A stretch of DNA of 64,000 nt from Cycas panzhihuaensis (Eukaryota; Cycadophyta), in assembly GCA_023213395.1 (NCBI GenBank), contig CM041465.1, positions 41,361,741 through 41,425,740 on the forward strand, read 5' to 3'. Every line of letters starts with the position of its first letter. Position 1 is the first letter of the stretch. Both the position numbers and the translations under genes were made by a program. Of the stretch, positions 48,337 to 59,752 are shown one piece after another. Below the pieces are notes generated by a model. The model ran no database searches and was not told the DNA's origin. It saw only the letters and a list, made by a program, of their open reading frames with translations.

Positions 48337-49104
48337 TGAATGTAACTTTGGTACATCTATTGAGGATACAATTCCAAGCATCCAAAGACTTGGGATGAAT
48401 CATTGGCTTTTCTACAATTTGCTTTTAATAGAGCAATGCATGCATCACACTCTAAAGCACCTTTTGAAGTTTGTTTGTGATACTTACCTCAAAGTCCATT
48501 TGACTTGGAGTTTTCCATGCAAGCTAAGGAAGGATCCGTCAAAGAGAAGGAGGAGCATGACAAGGCTTTAAGATACTTGAGAAGATCCGGAGAGTCCACA
48601 AAGAAGTACATGATCAACTTCTAAGGACTCAAAAAGTACAAGGAAAGACATGACAAGCATAGGCAAGAGTGTACTTTCCAAGAAGGAGATTTAGTATGGT
48701 TATACTTGAGCAAGGAGAGGTTAAAAGGAGAAGGTAAGAAACTCAAACCTATAAGGTATGGACCATTCAAGATTTTGAGAAAAGTAGGTGGCAATGCTTT
48801 CCAACTTGATCTTCCACCTTATATGCAAATATATTCAGTAGTAAATACTAAATACTTAAAACTCTTTGAGCCCTCCATGCTAGATGAGGAACAGGACCAG
48901 TTCACTTTACCTTCAGTTGATGATTTATATTTGGAAAGTGAGGAGCCTCTCAAGGAAGATTGTATCTTGGAGAGAAAATCTACCAAAACAAGACATAAGA
49001 CACATGAATCTTTCAGGATTGGAGTAGTAGGGCAATTGCCTAGTAAGGCCAAGTGGTTTAGTAGGCAACAAGGAGAACAACACTTCCCCCATCTCCAATT
49101 CTAA
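48337..49104 (+). pseudogene. Integrase C-terminus and chromodomain-like tail of G
   Basis: Frame-broken continuation: AFNRAMHASHSKAPFE near 48420-48470, then KEGDLVWLYL-type and RYGPFKILRKVG blocks (GPY/F-like), open from 48706 to 49104. The last 45 residues (ILERKSTKTRHKTHESFRIG, then GQLPSKAKW and FPHL) have the layout of a chromodomain but replace the usual YLVKWKG core, so it is a divergent or degenerate one. I am confident of the integrase tail, less of the chromodomain. Confidence 0.8.
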
Positions 49105-49129
49105 GCCAAACAGAGTTGGCTATTTTCCA

Positions 49130-49143
49130 AGGAAGGGGAGCCA
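49130..49143 (+). promoter_or_regulatory. Polypurine tract of G
   Basis: AAGGAAGGGGAGCC immediately before the 3' LTR. Confidence 0.85.
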
Positions 49144-50198
49144 TGATCCGTGAGGATCTACCATATGTTTACAAGATGCGGAAAATGCTAGGCATTGGCA
49201 TAACTAAAAGAGATATGGCCAAATGGTATCAAAACTCTATGAAATTTTGTTTAAAGGGATAAGACACATCTCACTAGATGTGTACAAAAGGTGGGTTTCA
49301 GAAAATATCATTTGATTAGAGTTCAAGCCTTGTCTTTGCATAAAAATTAATCCCACAGTTAGCAGAAAAAAATAGAAAATATATATTTTGATTATATGAA
49401 TAGAAACATATCCAAATAACATCAAAATGAGCTAAAATTTTGAGGAAGCGGAGGAGACATAAGTTCCTATACGTGTACAAAATTTGAGCTAAATTGGAGT
49501 CCGTTAAGATCAGTTACAAGCCACAACTTTTATGAATTATATGAAGGCCACTTGGACAGCAAAAAAACAGAAAATACATATTATTACTAAATGAATAAAA
49601 ATGAAGTCAAATGACATTCAAATGAGCTGAAAATTTGAGGAAGCTGAGGGGACATACGTTCCTATACATGTACCAAATTTGAGCCAAATTAGAGTATGTT
49701 AAGATCTGTTACGAACTGTAACGTTTTAAGAATTGTATGAAGGCCACTTGGACAACATGCATTCCGGTGGTTAGTGGTTATACTTGCATGATTGCCACTT
49801 GTTAAACATGCAATTTAGGTTTCTTTCTATAAATTGAGCCCTTCTACAGGTTGGAGAGGTGGTTCTTGGAGACTTGACTTGGGAAGCATCCTTGGAGAAG
49901 CATTTGGAGGGTTGGAGTCCCCCTTATGGTATAATTGTAACATTTATTCCTTGTAATGTTACCATTCTTTTTCTAGTTGATTTCTCCACCATTAAATGGA
50001 GATTTTCATGGTTTAATAAAAGTATTACTCCTCATACTTTTGGATCAATGTCAAGTATAATTGATTTGGTGTAGAATTTTCCTTTCATGGGCTCATTGTT
50101 GTTTTGATGTTATTGAGCTTTCTACACTAACTCCCAGGATCTCAAGGAGGAAAGATTGATAATTGATTTCTTCACCAAACTAAGCTCTTTTGGGATCA
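49144..50198 (+). repeat. 3' LTR of G
   Basis: 1055 bp, same length as the 5' LTR, followed by CATAT. Confidence 0.97.
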
Positions 50199-51836
50199 CA
50201 TATAAAACAAAATATTAAAATAATATTAGTTGTTAGGGTAATATATTGTATAAGAGTAGTATCATTCTATCTCACCTCATGTATACAAAAAACATGTGTT
50301 ACCTCCAAATAACATTTATAAACATATTATGTAGCTTTCATTTGATAACTAATTAAGCTCATTAATTGAATAAACTAACTCTAAAAATAGGGTATATAAC
50401 CTAGCCATGTCAAGTTAGTTGTAATAAGGTAATATAAATAAATGTATTTCCATGCCTCTTGTCATATATAGAATGTTAGATTTCTTAATAAAAAACACAT
50501 ATTAATTGGACCCCTCAATAGCTAAATTTGATGTACTAAGTAATTAAGATATCAGACTTCTCCATGTCTCATAATAGATGGAAAAATATCAATTGTCAGA
50601 TTCAACCTTTGTCTAGGAAAAGGGGGGTGATTTGAGTAGTGAAATAACCTCATAACATTAAAAAAACTAATAACATAATTAAGTAGTATCATTAATCATC
50701 ATTCATTCATGTGTATATGATCATGTTATTTAATTAGGGATGTATACCTCACTATATCAAATGTAATAAAATTTAAACAGAATTTTCATCATGTTCAACA
50801 TGTCTTATCAAATTCAACATCAAATTAGGTTCTCACATTTTTAATATAAGCCTTAAAATATCATAAATGAGGCTTACATGTATCACTTTTTATTAAATAT
50901 CAACCAAATTTAAATTTATGCTCATCATTAATCATCTTTTTGTATCAATATGTACTCATAAGCCTTTAAAATATTCAAAGAATACCAAATCATATATAAA
51001 ATTTCTCAAAAATTACTACTTTTATCATGTAAAAATTAACTTGCTTAATTTACTGATTAAAATTTCCATGATACAATCTGCAAAATATGCCTTATGCTAA
51101 CTCATTCTAATTGTATTTGAAGGCTCTTTCTAATACAATTAACAATTTAAAAAATAAACTCCATATGCAAAAGATATGGTTGAAATATTGACAGTATGTT
51201 CTAAAAAAATGAAAACAACCTTTAAAACTCTTTTAGCACTTTTTACTTATAATTCCTAGCTATGTGGCTACACATATATGACCATCCACTAACATCATGG
51301 TGGCTAAGTTCTAAATTCTAAACATCATTCTAATATAATTAAATTCCATCAAATATTTAAAAACTTATATTAGCCAGGTTAAAATTTTGACCTGTCTTTA
51401 TATGTAGTCTAGTGATCCATAAACATCAAAATTGATTTGTAATCTTCTTAAGATCAAACAAAAAGATAAAAAAACATCATAATATTAATCCAAATCAATT
51501 AACAGAGAGTTTTTGTAGGTTATCAATTTGATGGATTGTCTACATGATGGAACAATAACTCGATAACCCTTGGTGTAAAACATATAAATGAATCTACACT
51601 CTAGGTAATGACTTTGCCAAGGGCATAAATCTCTTTAATAGATGACACTTGTAATATAAAATATATATAGAAATATAACAATGTCTTTATAATATCATTA
51701 TATACATATATTCCATAGATAGACATAATCATAAGTATATATGGGATAGCACAAGGTGTTATGATTTAAATCTACATAGGTAGTGATCCACTATGATGTG
51801 TGCATTAAAATAGGGGTACAATATAATTTCATAGAG

Positions 51837-52436
51837 TCACCTCACAACATATAAGTATAATTATTAATAGAGGGTGTAATTAATGACATAAAGCACTTTA
51901 TAAAATGGATGCATATAGATGGATGTTTTCATGTACTATGCAAGGTATAAATCTTATTCACAAGCAATTTCATGAATAACTGCTTATGCTCTACATAAGA
52001 CAATCTCTCAGTGATTTGTCAAATTCATTCTAACTACCAAATTAGCTTTATATATCATCATAATAATGTTAAAATTTTTAAGAAAACCCTTATAATGATG
52101 CCCTAATATCTATCCATCTCTCTATCTATATATATGTCTATATGTATGTGTATACACACACACACATTAGGGCATCATTATAAGGGTTTTCGTTAAAAAA
52201 TTAACATTATTATGGTGATATATAAAGCTAATTTGGTAGTTAGAATGAATTTGACAAATCACTGAGAGATTGTCTTGTGTAGAGCATAAGTAATTATTCA
52301 TAAAATTTCTTGTGAATAAGATTTATACCTTGCATAGTACATGAAATCATCCATCTACATGCATCCATTCTATGAAGTGCTTTATGTCACTAATTACACC
52401 CTCCATTAATAATTGTACTTCATGTTATGAGGTGAA
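51837..52436. repeat. Long inverted repeat, 271-bp arms, 58-bp loop
   Basis: Left arm 51837-52107 is the reverse complement of right arm 52166-52436. By eye about 19 of 271 positions differ (roughly 93% identity), with arms of equal length. The loop (52108-52165) is CT/TA-rich and ends TATACACACACACAC. A transcript would fold into a very long near-perfect hairpin. No protein coding and no obvious target duplication at its edges. Confidence 0.93.
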
Positions 52437-52479
52437 GCCATCTATGTATGTGTGTATATGTATACACACACACATATAC

Positions 52480-52608
52480 ATTAGGGCATCATTATAAGGG
52501 TTTTCATGAAAAATTTAACATTATTATGGTGATATATAAAGCTAATTTGGTAGTAAGAATGAATTTGTTAAATCATTGAGAGATTGTCTTGTGTAGAGCA
52601 TAAGTAAT
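52480..52608. repeat. Third, truncated copy of the hairpin right arm
   Basis: Starts ATTAGGGCATCATTATAAGG like 52166 and follows it for 129 bp to GCATAAGTAAT. A loop-like TATGTATACACACACACATA precedes it. It stops where the GA run begins. Confidence 0.93.

Positions 52609-52610
<2 letters not shown>

Positions 52611-52658
<48 letters not shown>
52611..52658. repeat. (AG)24 microsatellite
   Basis: Perfect 48-bp AG run at the truncation point of the third hairpin arm. Confidence 0.95.
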
Positions 52659-52664
<6 letters not shown>

Positions 52665-53874
52665 ATTAATTCAATCCTTTATTACCTATTAAGCTTATAT
52701 CATCGTATAACATGTCCTCATATATCATCGAATTTTTTCAAGCATCAAACCCTAATATGCTTTTCGATGTGCATCTCACATATATGATACACATGATAAA
52801 ACCCTAATTAATATGAAATCCTATTTTTATATTCACAAATATGAAAGAAACATGGACAAATAAAACATATTGTGATACCACTTATAAAAACTAAATGCCC
52901 ATATGCAAGTTCATAATCTAATAAGACTGGAATAATGGCATACATGTGAATAATAAATTAAAGAATATGTATAAATACATAATACAATATGCTTATATAA
53001 ATGATCACTTCTATTATATTATGCCAAACCAATATATATATGTAGTACATATTACCACCTAGTCATCTAATCATATTATAGGAGCCACTTAATTAACCAA
53101 TAACTAATTACAATAAAGAAGATATACTATGGCCCCTAATGCATATTAAAGATATAACTATAATGATTTACATCAATTTAATCTTCATATGGGTTAAAGT
53201 TACCCAATAAAATATACCCCTTTTATGTCCATAATGTAATTATCATATTCATTCATACCTTCATTTTGCCATCAACATATCAATATTTATCAAATTACCA
53301 AATTACAAAATGCATGCCTACTACCTATTTCACTCATTGGTGTAATTAACGAAGTACTAAATCTTCATGTTAGTCTTACAAGATAATTAGTCCTATTTAG
53401 ATGATCAACTTATGGATGAACTTCAAATACCAGCATGTTCTAGAATATATGGATCTACATACATAATAAATATCTATAAATAAATAATATTACCCATTAG
53501 TTTAATGTCTCTTCTTCAATCATGTATGCAACTCTCATTAACATTTTATCACACTCTAATTTAAGTCATATTTTATTGGCATAATCTTATTTTTGGCTTT
53601 CAATCAACCTTCAATACTAACTCTTATGCTAGCTCATACTAGCTTAAGAAATTGGCTTATGTTCAATATTGGCTCTATCATTATTAACCTATTTCTACTT
53701 GTACTATGCAATTTTAATCAACTCTTATTATGACCTACTTCACCTATGCTACATGATCTTTCACAACCTTAGTGCTCTGATAGTTTACATTGGCTCTTTT
53801 GCTAAGCTTTAATAGTTTACTCTAGCTTTAATATTTTACCATAGCTCTAATTCCATATTAAAAATATTTAATTC

Positions 53875-53886
53875 ACTCTAATACCA
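53875..53886 (-). promoter_or_regulatory. Primer binding site of H
   Basis: Minus strand reads TGGTATTAGAGT, two bases from TGGTATCAGAGC, directly abutting the right LTR. Confidence 0.7.
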
Positions 53887-54345
53887 TGTTAAATTATCTA
53901 TAATGACTTATATAAATGTGTGAAATCAATCAAGATATAATATAATGACATGATCACTCAAGTATATAATGAACATAATAAATGACAAAAATAAGGACAT
54001 AGAGATAATAATACAGGCATCATATGTACACCATGTTTAATGTGGAAACCTATAAATAGGTAAAACCACCTCCAAATATTTATGAGATCACATATTAAAA
54101 AGAATAATAAACTATCCATATGGTGAATCATCCTAGCCTCACAAGGAGGACTAGGTGATATTATTTTCCTTATGATAAGCATTGTTGTTATATAGATGTG
54201 TAATCTCATTATCTTCCAATCATCTTTCACCTTTATATCAACCAATCTAATCATGTGTATGATACCTCTCATATCATCTATTGATAACTTTAACCACTTA
54301 ACCACTAATTATACATTACTCATCGATATTCATGAACTTCAAAAA
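53887..54345 (-). repeat. H LTR, right (5') copy
   Basis: Starts TGTTAAATT at the PBS. The part from about 54120 matches 40033-40391. Homology ends near 54345, before the LTR start seen in the left copy, so it is probably truncated there. Confidence 0.65.
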
Positions 54346-57300
54346 TCCAATAGTTTTGGCATAGCCATATTTGGTGATTTATCCTATTTATTATTGGGGT
54401 TTAGTTAGGTGATTATTTTAAATATTAGCTATATGATATGATAGTTTGATAAATGTTTTAGTGTGTGATTATGGAATTCCTCCTTGACTATGATGTTAAA
54501 TCTTTATGCACAACATTATATGATATCTTGAAGTTTTCTCAAAGGGGTATCTCCAACATTATTTTTTAAATTTCATGTCTTCTAAGCCCTTTTCTTAGTG
54601 TTTCATTGTTTTCTTAATTGTTTCCTTAATGAATAATTTCATCTTATTAGACTTTTTATAGGATTTTTTGTAAATCACACGTTTTGTAATAATTGTCACA
54701 TTTTTCATTTTGCATAAAAACATGATGAATTCTAAGTAATTATATTTTCTTCATATTAACTTTAAAAATGTCATTAACTCATATTGCATTGATTCATTAT
54801 ATTTTTTATAGTATCTTAATAGTTGAATGCTTTAACACTTTGATTTATCATAATTTCTTAAGAACAATGCATTTTTTATTCTACTTAATCACATTATCTT
54901 AAGAACATCACATTTTTCATTATTTTAGGTGTCTAAAAAAATAAAAGAACGTAATTTTTTAAATCCTTTCTCTTGTAGCTTTTAAAAAAACCATAGACCA
55001 TCAACCCACAGTTTTACCCCGACCCCTCCCTCTCATTTCTTCTAGAAATAAGGCCCTTATTTATGAAGAATGGGGAGAGAAAGATTTCTATAATGGAGTG
55101 CTATCAGATTTTAGATACATCTTTTGAGCATGTATTTATTCTCACTTCTAGAACTATTTAAAGGTTAATTCATATCCATTTCCTAAAGAATTTAGAGATT
55201 TAGGATTATATAAACCTAAGTTCAATATCCTTTCTATCCTTGTTTATACCCTCTTTGATTTTGCTCATCAATTTTTCTTATTTTCTCACATTTATTTATA
55301 CTTCTTCCCCTCACAACTTGATTCCTACCTATTTTGGTTCATTAGAGCACTATTTAGAGTCATTTAAAGTTATCAAGCATGGGTCTAAGATACCCTTACT
55401 TCTCTTGTATAAGATTTATTAGTACATTGGTAAGATTAATATCATTTTGGTTAAGTTGCATGCTTTAATATATGTTTCCTATGTCATTGAGCTTATTCCA
55501 TCTTTACTTTAGTTTTCAAGGAACAACTTGGTATAATTTTCTTTATCATATCTAATTCCATACCTTCATAGGCCAAGACACATACTTACAACCTTGGGGA
55601 AGTTTAAATAATAGTCAATACATATTAAATTTTCTATAAGAAGGGTAAGTTGCCTAGCCCAAAGACTAAAAGGGGTCTCAAATCATTTTCCATAGAATTT
55701 TAAGCTCCTTTTGTATTCTTTTTTCTCTTCCAAAGTTCTCTAGCTGTAGTGGATCGTATCTCTTTGAATTCAAGTTACAATAGCTTTTAATAATTGAATA
55801 TTGTAGAGGCTAACTTACTTGGCTTAAGTAGGGTTACTAAATCCATTAGAAGCTAGCTTTGGAGATTAATTTAAAAAAATGAAAGGTGTATATCTTCTTA
55901 TCTCCTCGTTTTAGTCCTTGCTTTGTTCTCAAATGATTTTTAATTTCTTTTAATTAAAACATAAATAAAAAAGAAAAAAATAAAAAATAAAATTTCATGC
56001 TTGTTTATTACTTCATAAGATGTCTTTATTCTTTACTTATTTGGTGATTTGAGAGCTTTTTGTATTAAAAAGAAAAGGGGAAAGGAATCTTCACTAAGGT
56101 AAGCATAAGTGTGATTATAGAACTCAACAATTTCCTTATGTATATATTCATTTACTTTCCATTAATTTTAATAAAATAAGAAAAAGAAAGAAGAAGGAAC
56201 CCTTTCATCTAGCTTGCATTTAGGTTTCCTTTTTTATCACTTGTTTATATAATATAGTCTAAATTCTTTGTTGTATTCATGTAACTGTAAAATCATTCAT
56301 AGCATGTATATTACATGTTTGTTCCTTGAGTCTTCTCCACCACTTGGGTCTCTACCTAGATTTTATCACCAAGGGAGAGAGGTGACCTTGAACCCAAGGT
56401 GGATTATGTCTTCTTACCATGTTTTGAATAGGTTGATGATAGATAATTATCCTTGCTATGCACTTATACATATGATTTGAAGAGTTGAGTGAACACCATT
56501 CATCCTATTGAGAGTGATTTTATCACATCTCTTTTACCTCTTAGAGTTGAGGAGGCATGTTGGAATCAGATACAAACACCTTCTAGACCTTCCGTATATG
56601 TGGTTGGATTATTTTTAGAATGGTGGGTCCCTAGTATCTTATCCATGATTGGATCAATCCCATGATCCTAATTCCTTCTTACCTCTTTATCATATTAGTC
56701 CTATTGATCTTTTAGCTAGGACATTAACCCCTTTTTATCTTGGGTAGAGTCAAGTTACGACATTTCCTTAAGAGGGTTGGTGTGTATAGAATTTAAGGAG
56801 CTTAATATTACTTTCTTTTGGGATAAGGGCTATCAGTAACTCTCCCACCCTTGGGATCTTTTATATGTTGTTTGCCTTATTTAAGAGGAATAGGTAAAGT
56901 TATTTTTCTTCTCTTTCTTTATTTATTTGTTATTTGGTGATTAGTTAAATTTACCTTCCTAGGATACACTTAGAAGGACATCTTCCTTTCATTTAAAATG
57001 GAATTAAGGATCTATTAAGTTGTTTCTCCTTAGTTCCTTTGAGAGGATCTTTCCTCTTATTCAAGGTTTAAAAGGGGGCCTGCCCCAACTAAATCACTTT
57101 GGCAACTATAGTAGGGAGTTACCAAAACTTCCTAATTGCATAATCATCCATTCATATTGTTTGAGTTCTATAGTGGCATACATTTATTTAGTCCACCTCA
57201 TTTTACCTCTTCATCTTAATTAGATGATATTCATATATTTTATTTTTATTTTATTCCATTTATTCCATGGACTTTTCATACATTCCACTACCTGGATGAT

Positions 57301-58490
57301 CTAGGAGGCTTTAGGTCCTTCCACCTAAGGGGTTCTTCACTGCCCTCCTAGGTAGCAAGCTTTGTGTTCTAAGAGAGTTGTGAGACTAGCATTATAGTGT
57401 CTACCACTATCCTACTTGCACTTCAAGATATAGCTTAGAACCTATTTAGGTTCTCAATAGATCTTAACCCTTATGATTTCTCTAATGGGTGATAAGATAA
57501 CTTAATCAAACATATATTCTTAGGTGATGGACCCACATTTTAGGGTCATTTCATAGACTATCCAAATCCTATTTCCTTAATAGACCATAAAGCATTTATA
57601 TTTATTCCTCCTTTACCTCTCACACATCCCTATAAGCATTCATCTCATTCAGTCACTTCAACCCATGGCTACTTATACATCATTATGTAGGACTTAAGGG
57701 GATACATTCCTCTTATTTACACCCCTTCCTTAGGCCTTAATCCTAGATTAAGTCCAAGTGTACAAGATTAAGTCATCTTTTATCTAGAAGTTTATACCCC
57801 ACTAGAGACCACTCAACTAGTCCCTTAATGGGGGTCTGTGCGTATTATTAGCAAGCTAGGATAGTGCCTCTTACTCATGCAATCCTATCCCTTCATTATA
57901 GATTGATCCTATCATATTAGTTGTGATAAGCCACCCTAGTTACGATAACACACTCGCCCATATCCACTAGATATAGGTTACCCTCTCATGAGCTCCTCCT
58001 ACCTAGACACTACTATACAACCATCCTTCATAGTGGCATTATCGATAACCTATCAGTGTCTACGTCTCATGCCTAGTGCAAGTTAATATGTCCCATCTAT
58101 ATTCACCACCTAATTATGGTAAAACCATATATCTCCTTGTAGTCCAATGCATGCACCTACTTAATAAGGTCACTTAATCTAATTAGCCAATTTTGAATCA
58201 TATGTTCTACCTACATCCGAATACCCAAGAGCCTTCTCTCCTTAGTGGGTATCTTATTTAGAGCTTGATTCATGTCTTAATCCTATATTTTTGGGATAAT
58301 AACATCAATCCTACACTTGGTACCATGTTTATGGTAAGGCACATAGAAATCTTACCTAAATATCACTCACCCTAAAATGACCACATCATTAAGAGTAAGG
58401 AGGTCCTTCGTTAATTATAAGAGGAACCCCCTTCCTCAAGATATTTTTCTTTCCTCCCTACCTCCTTTCATCTTGGAGTTGTCTAAATTC
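54346..58490 (+). other. Gypsy leader-like sequence, unresolved
   Basis: AT-rich then more balanced. A partly readable plus-strand piece lies near 55180-55500. No known domain is convincing. By position it could be the leader and early gag of the Gypsy remnant that follows. Confidence 0.35.
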
Positions 58491-58499
58491 ACAAGATAA

Positions 58500-59330
58500 T
58501 CTACCCAAGACACACCTAAGTATATTTAGGCTTTCACACTAGCATGGACCATATACCTCTCATATGACTACATTATGATGAGGTTATTCCATAAGACTCT
58601 TTAGGGTGATGACCTAAAGTGGCTATGAAGGATCAATTCAATGTTGATTTTTACCTTTTAATAATTAGTTAATACTTTCATCAACTATTTTGATGTAGCT
58701 CAACCATTTGATATAAGAACTTAGGCCCTACTTTCTATTAATGAAGGGGATAATGAGTCATCTCACAACTTCGTATGTTAATTCTAAGAGTTGGTCCATG
58801 CTTACCGAGTCCCCTTAGATAATGACTTGCTTTTTAATGTGTTTACCAATATTCTAAGATCTCAAGTATATTTTGTGGTATTCAAACTAGGACCCATAAC
58901 TTATTATAAAGCTAACAAAAAATGCTTAACTCTCAAAGCATTTGAGATCTAGGATAGAGTTTAAAAAATAACCAAACTCCCTATTTTTAAATATAGATCT
59001 AACTCCACTCTAGAATCAAAACCTTCTCAAGGTGATCATACTTATAATCATTTCACTTTATTATTCAATCATCAAATATATCTATTAATACCAAGTTATA
59101 CATCAATCCTTCTTCTATCTCTAAAATTAGAAAGTAAACTAAACTTTTCCACTATGTTAAGTAGAAGAAATGATGGGATCTTAATTCTCCACCTTCTAAG
59201 AGGACACATCAGTGCTCCTACTATCAAAATTACTACATGATTATGAAAATTATCGTAAGGCTAAAGCACTTATTCGATGTGATTAGGCTAGTGAAAAGCG
59301 TACCTCTAGGCCAAATCAAGATCAACTAAT
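58500..59330 (+). pseudogene. Gypsy gag remnant
   Basis: Plus strand, many stops. The reading near 58590-58720 (GDDLKWL, then LVNTFINYFD) fits the A-x2-W ... L-x3-F-x2-Y/F pattern of the retrotransposon gag domain. Near 59210-59280 a C-x-Y-Y-x7-M pattern followed by RLKHLFDVI resembles a decayed zinc knuckle plus the L-K-x2-I-E-x-L-I block found in Tat/Athila-like gag. No pol follows because Copia element I begins at 59356. Confidence 0.5.
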
Positions 59331-59355
59331 CCATAAACACCGACCACCTAACTAC

Positions 59356-59740
59356 TGATAAAAATGTCATAATCTAAATACATGTGCATCAATCAAAGTA
59401 TATTAAGCAATATAACTGGAATAATTAATGAAATATGTAAATGAACATAATAAATAGACCAACAAGGTTGTGAGTGAATTCATCAGACCGTAGGCTCTCT
59501 ATCAGGCATAACTTTTGCATAAAATTTAAATCAATGTAATGTATAAAGGTGTAGGGAATTATTTATAGCCATCCACCAATATTAACATATAATTTGATAG
59601 GGAAACTTAATAGCATAAGAGGTGGACCTAACCTCACTATAAAATAAGATTTAATTACATCAAGGGTCCATTAATGCATAATATAAATATTAGATTACAA
59701 AGATGTGAAGAAAATGAGGAGGTATTACATAGTTTTATCA
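59356..59740 (-). repeat. 3' LTR of I
   Basis: 385 bp bounded by an 8-bp terminal inverted repeat TGATAAAA / TTTTATCA, with the polypurine tract directly at its right edge. The 5' LTR is outside the window, so the left boundary rests on the inverted repeat. Confidence 0.75.
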
Positions 59741-59752
59741 CTCTCCCTTAAT
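59741..59752 (-). promoter_or_regulatory. Polypurine tract of I
   Basis: Minus strand reads TTAAGGGAGAG before the LTR. Confidence 0.75.

Larger units (their letters stand above)
43473..50198 (+). mobile_element. Ty3/Gypsy element G, plus strand, complete and youngest
   Basis: 6.7-kb Gypsy with two LTRs of exactly 1055 bp (43473-44527 and 49144-50198), each TGATCC...GGGATCA. It has a PBS TGGTATCAGAGC, a polypurine tract, and a perfect duplication CATAT (43468-43472, 50199-50203). I count about 36 LTR differences (about 3.4%), the fewest in the window. Order gag, protease, RT, RNase H, integrase identifies Gypsy. The integrase C-terminal region carries a chromodomain-like tail. Several frameshifts and stops inactivate it. 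It sits inside H. Confidence 0.97.
50204..53874 (-). other. Internal sequence of H, AT-rich, no coding
   Basis: 3.7 kb between G and the H PBS. No domain on either strand. It contains the long hairpin (51837-52436), its third partial arm and a GA microsatellite. Confidence 0.5.
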
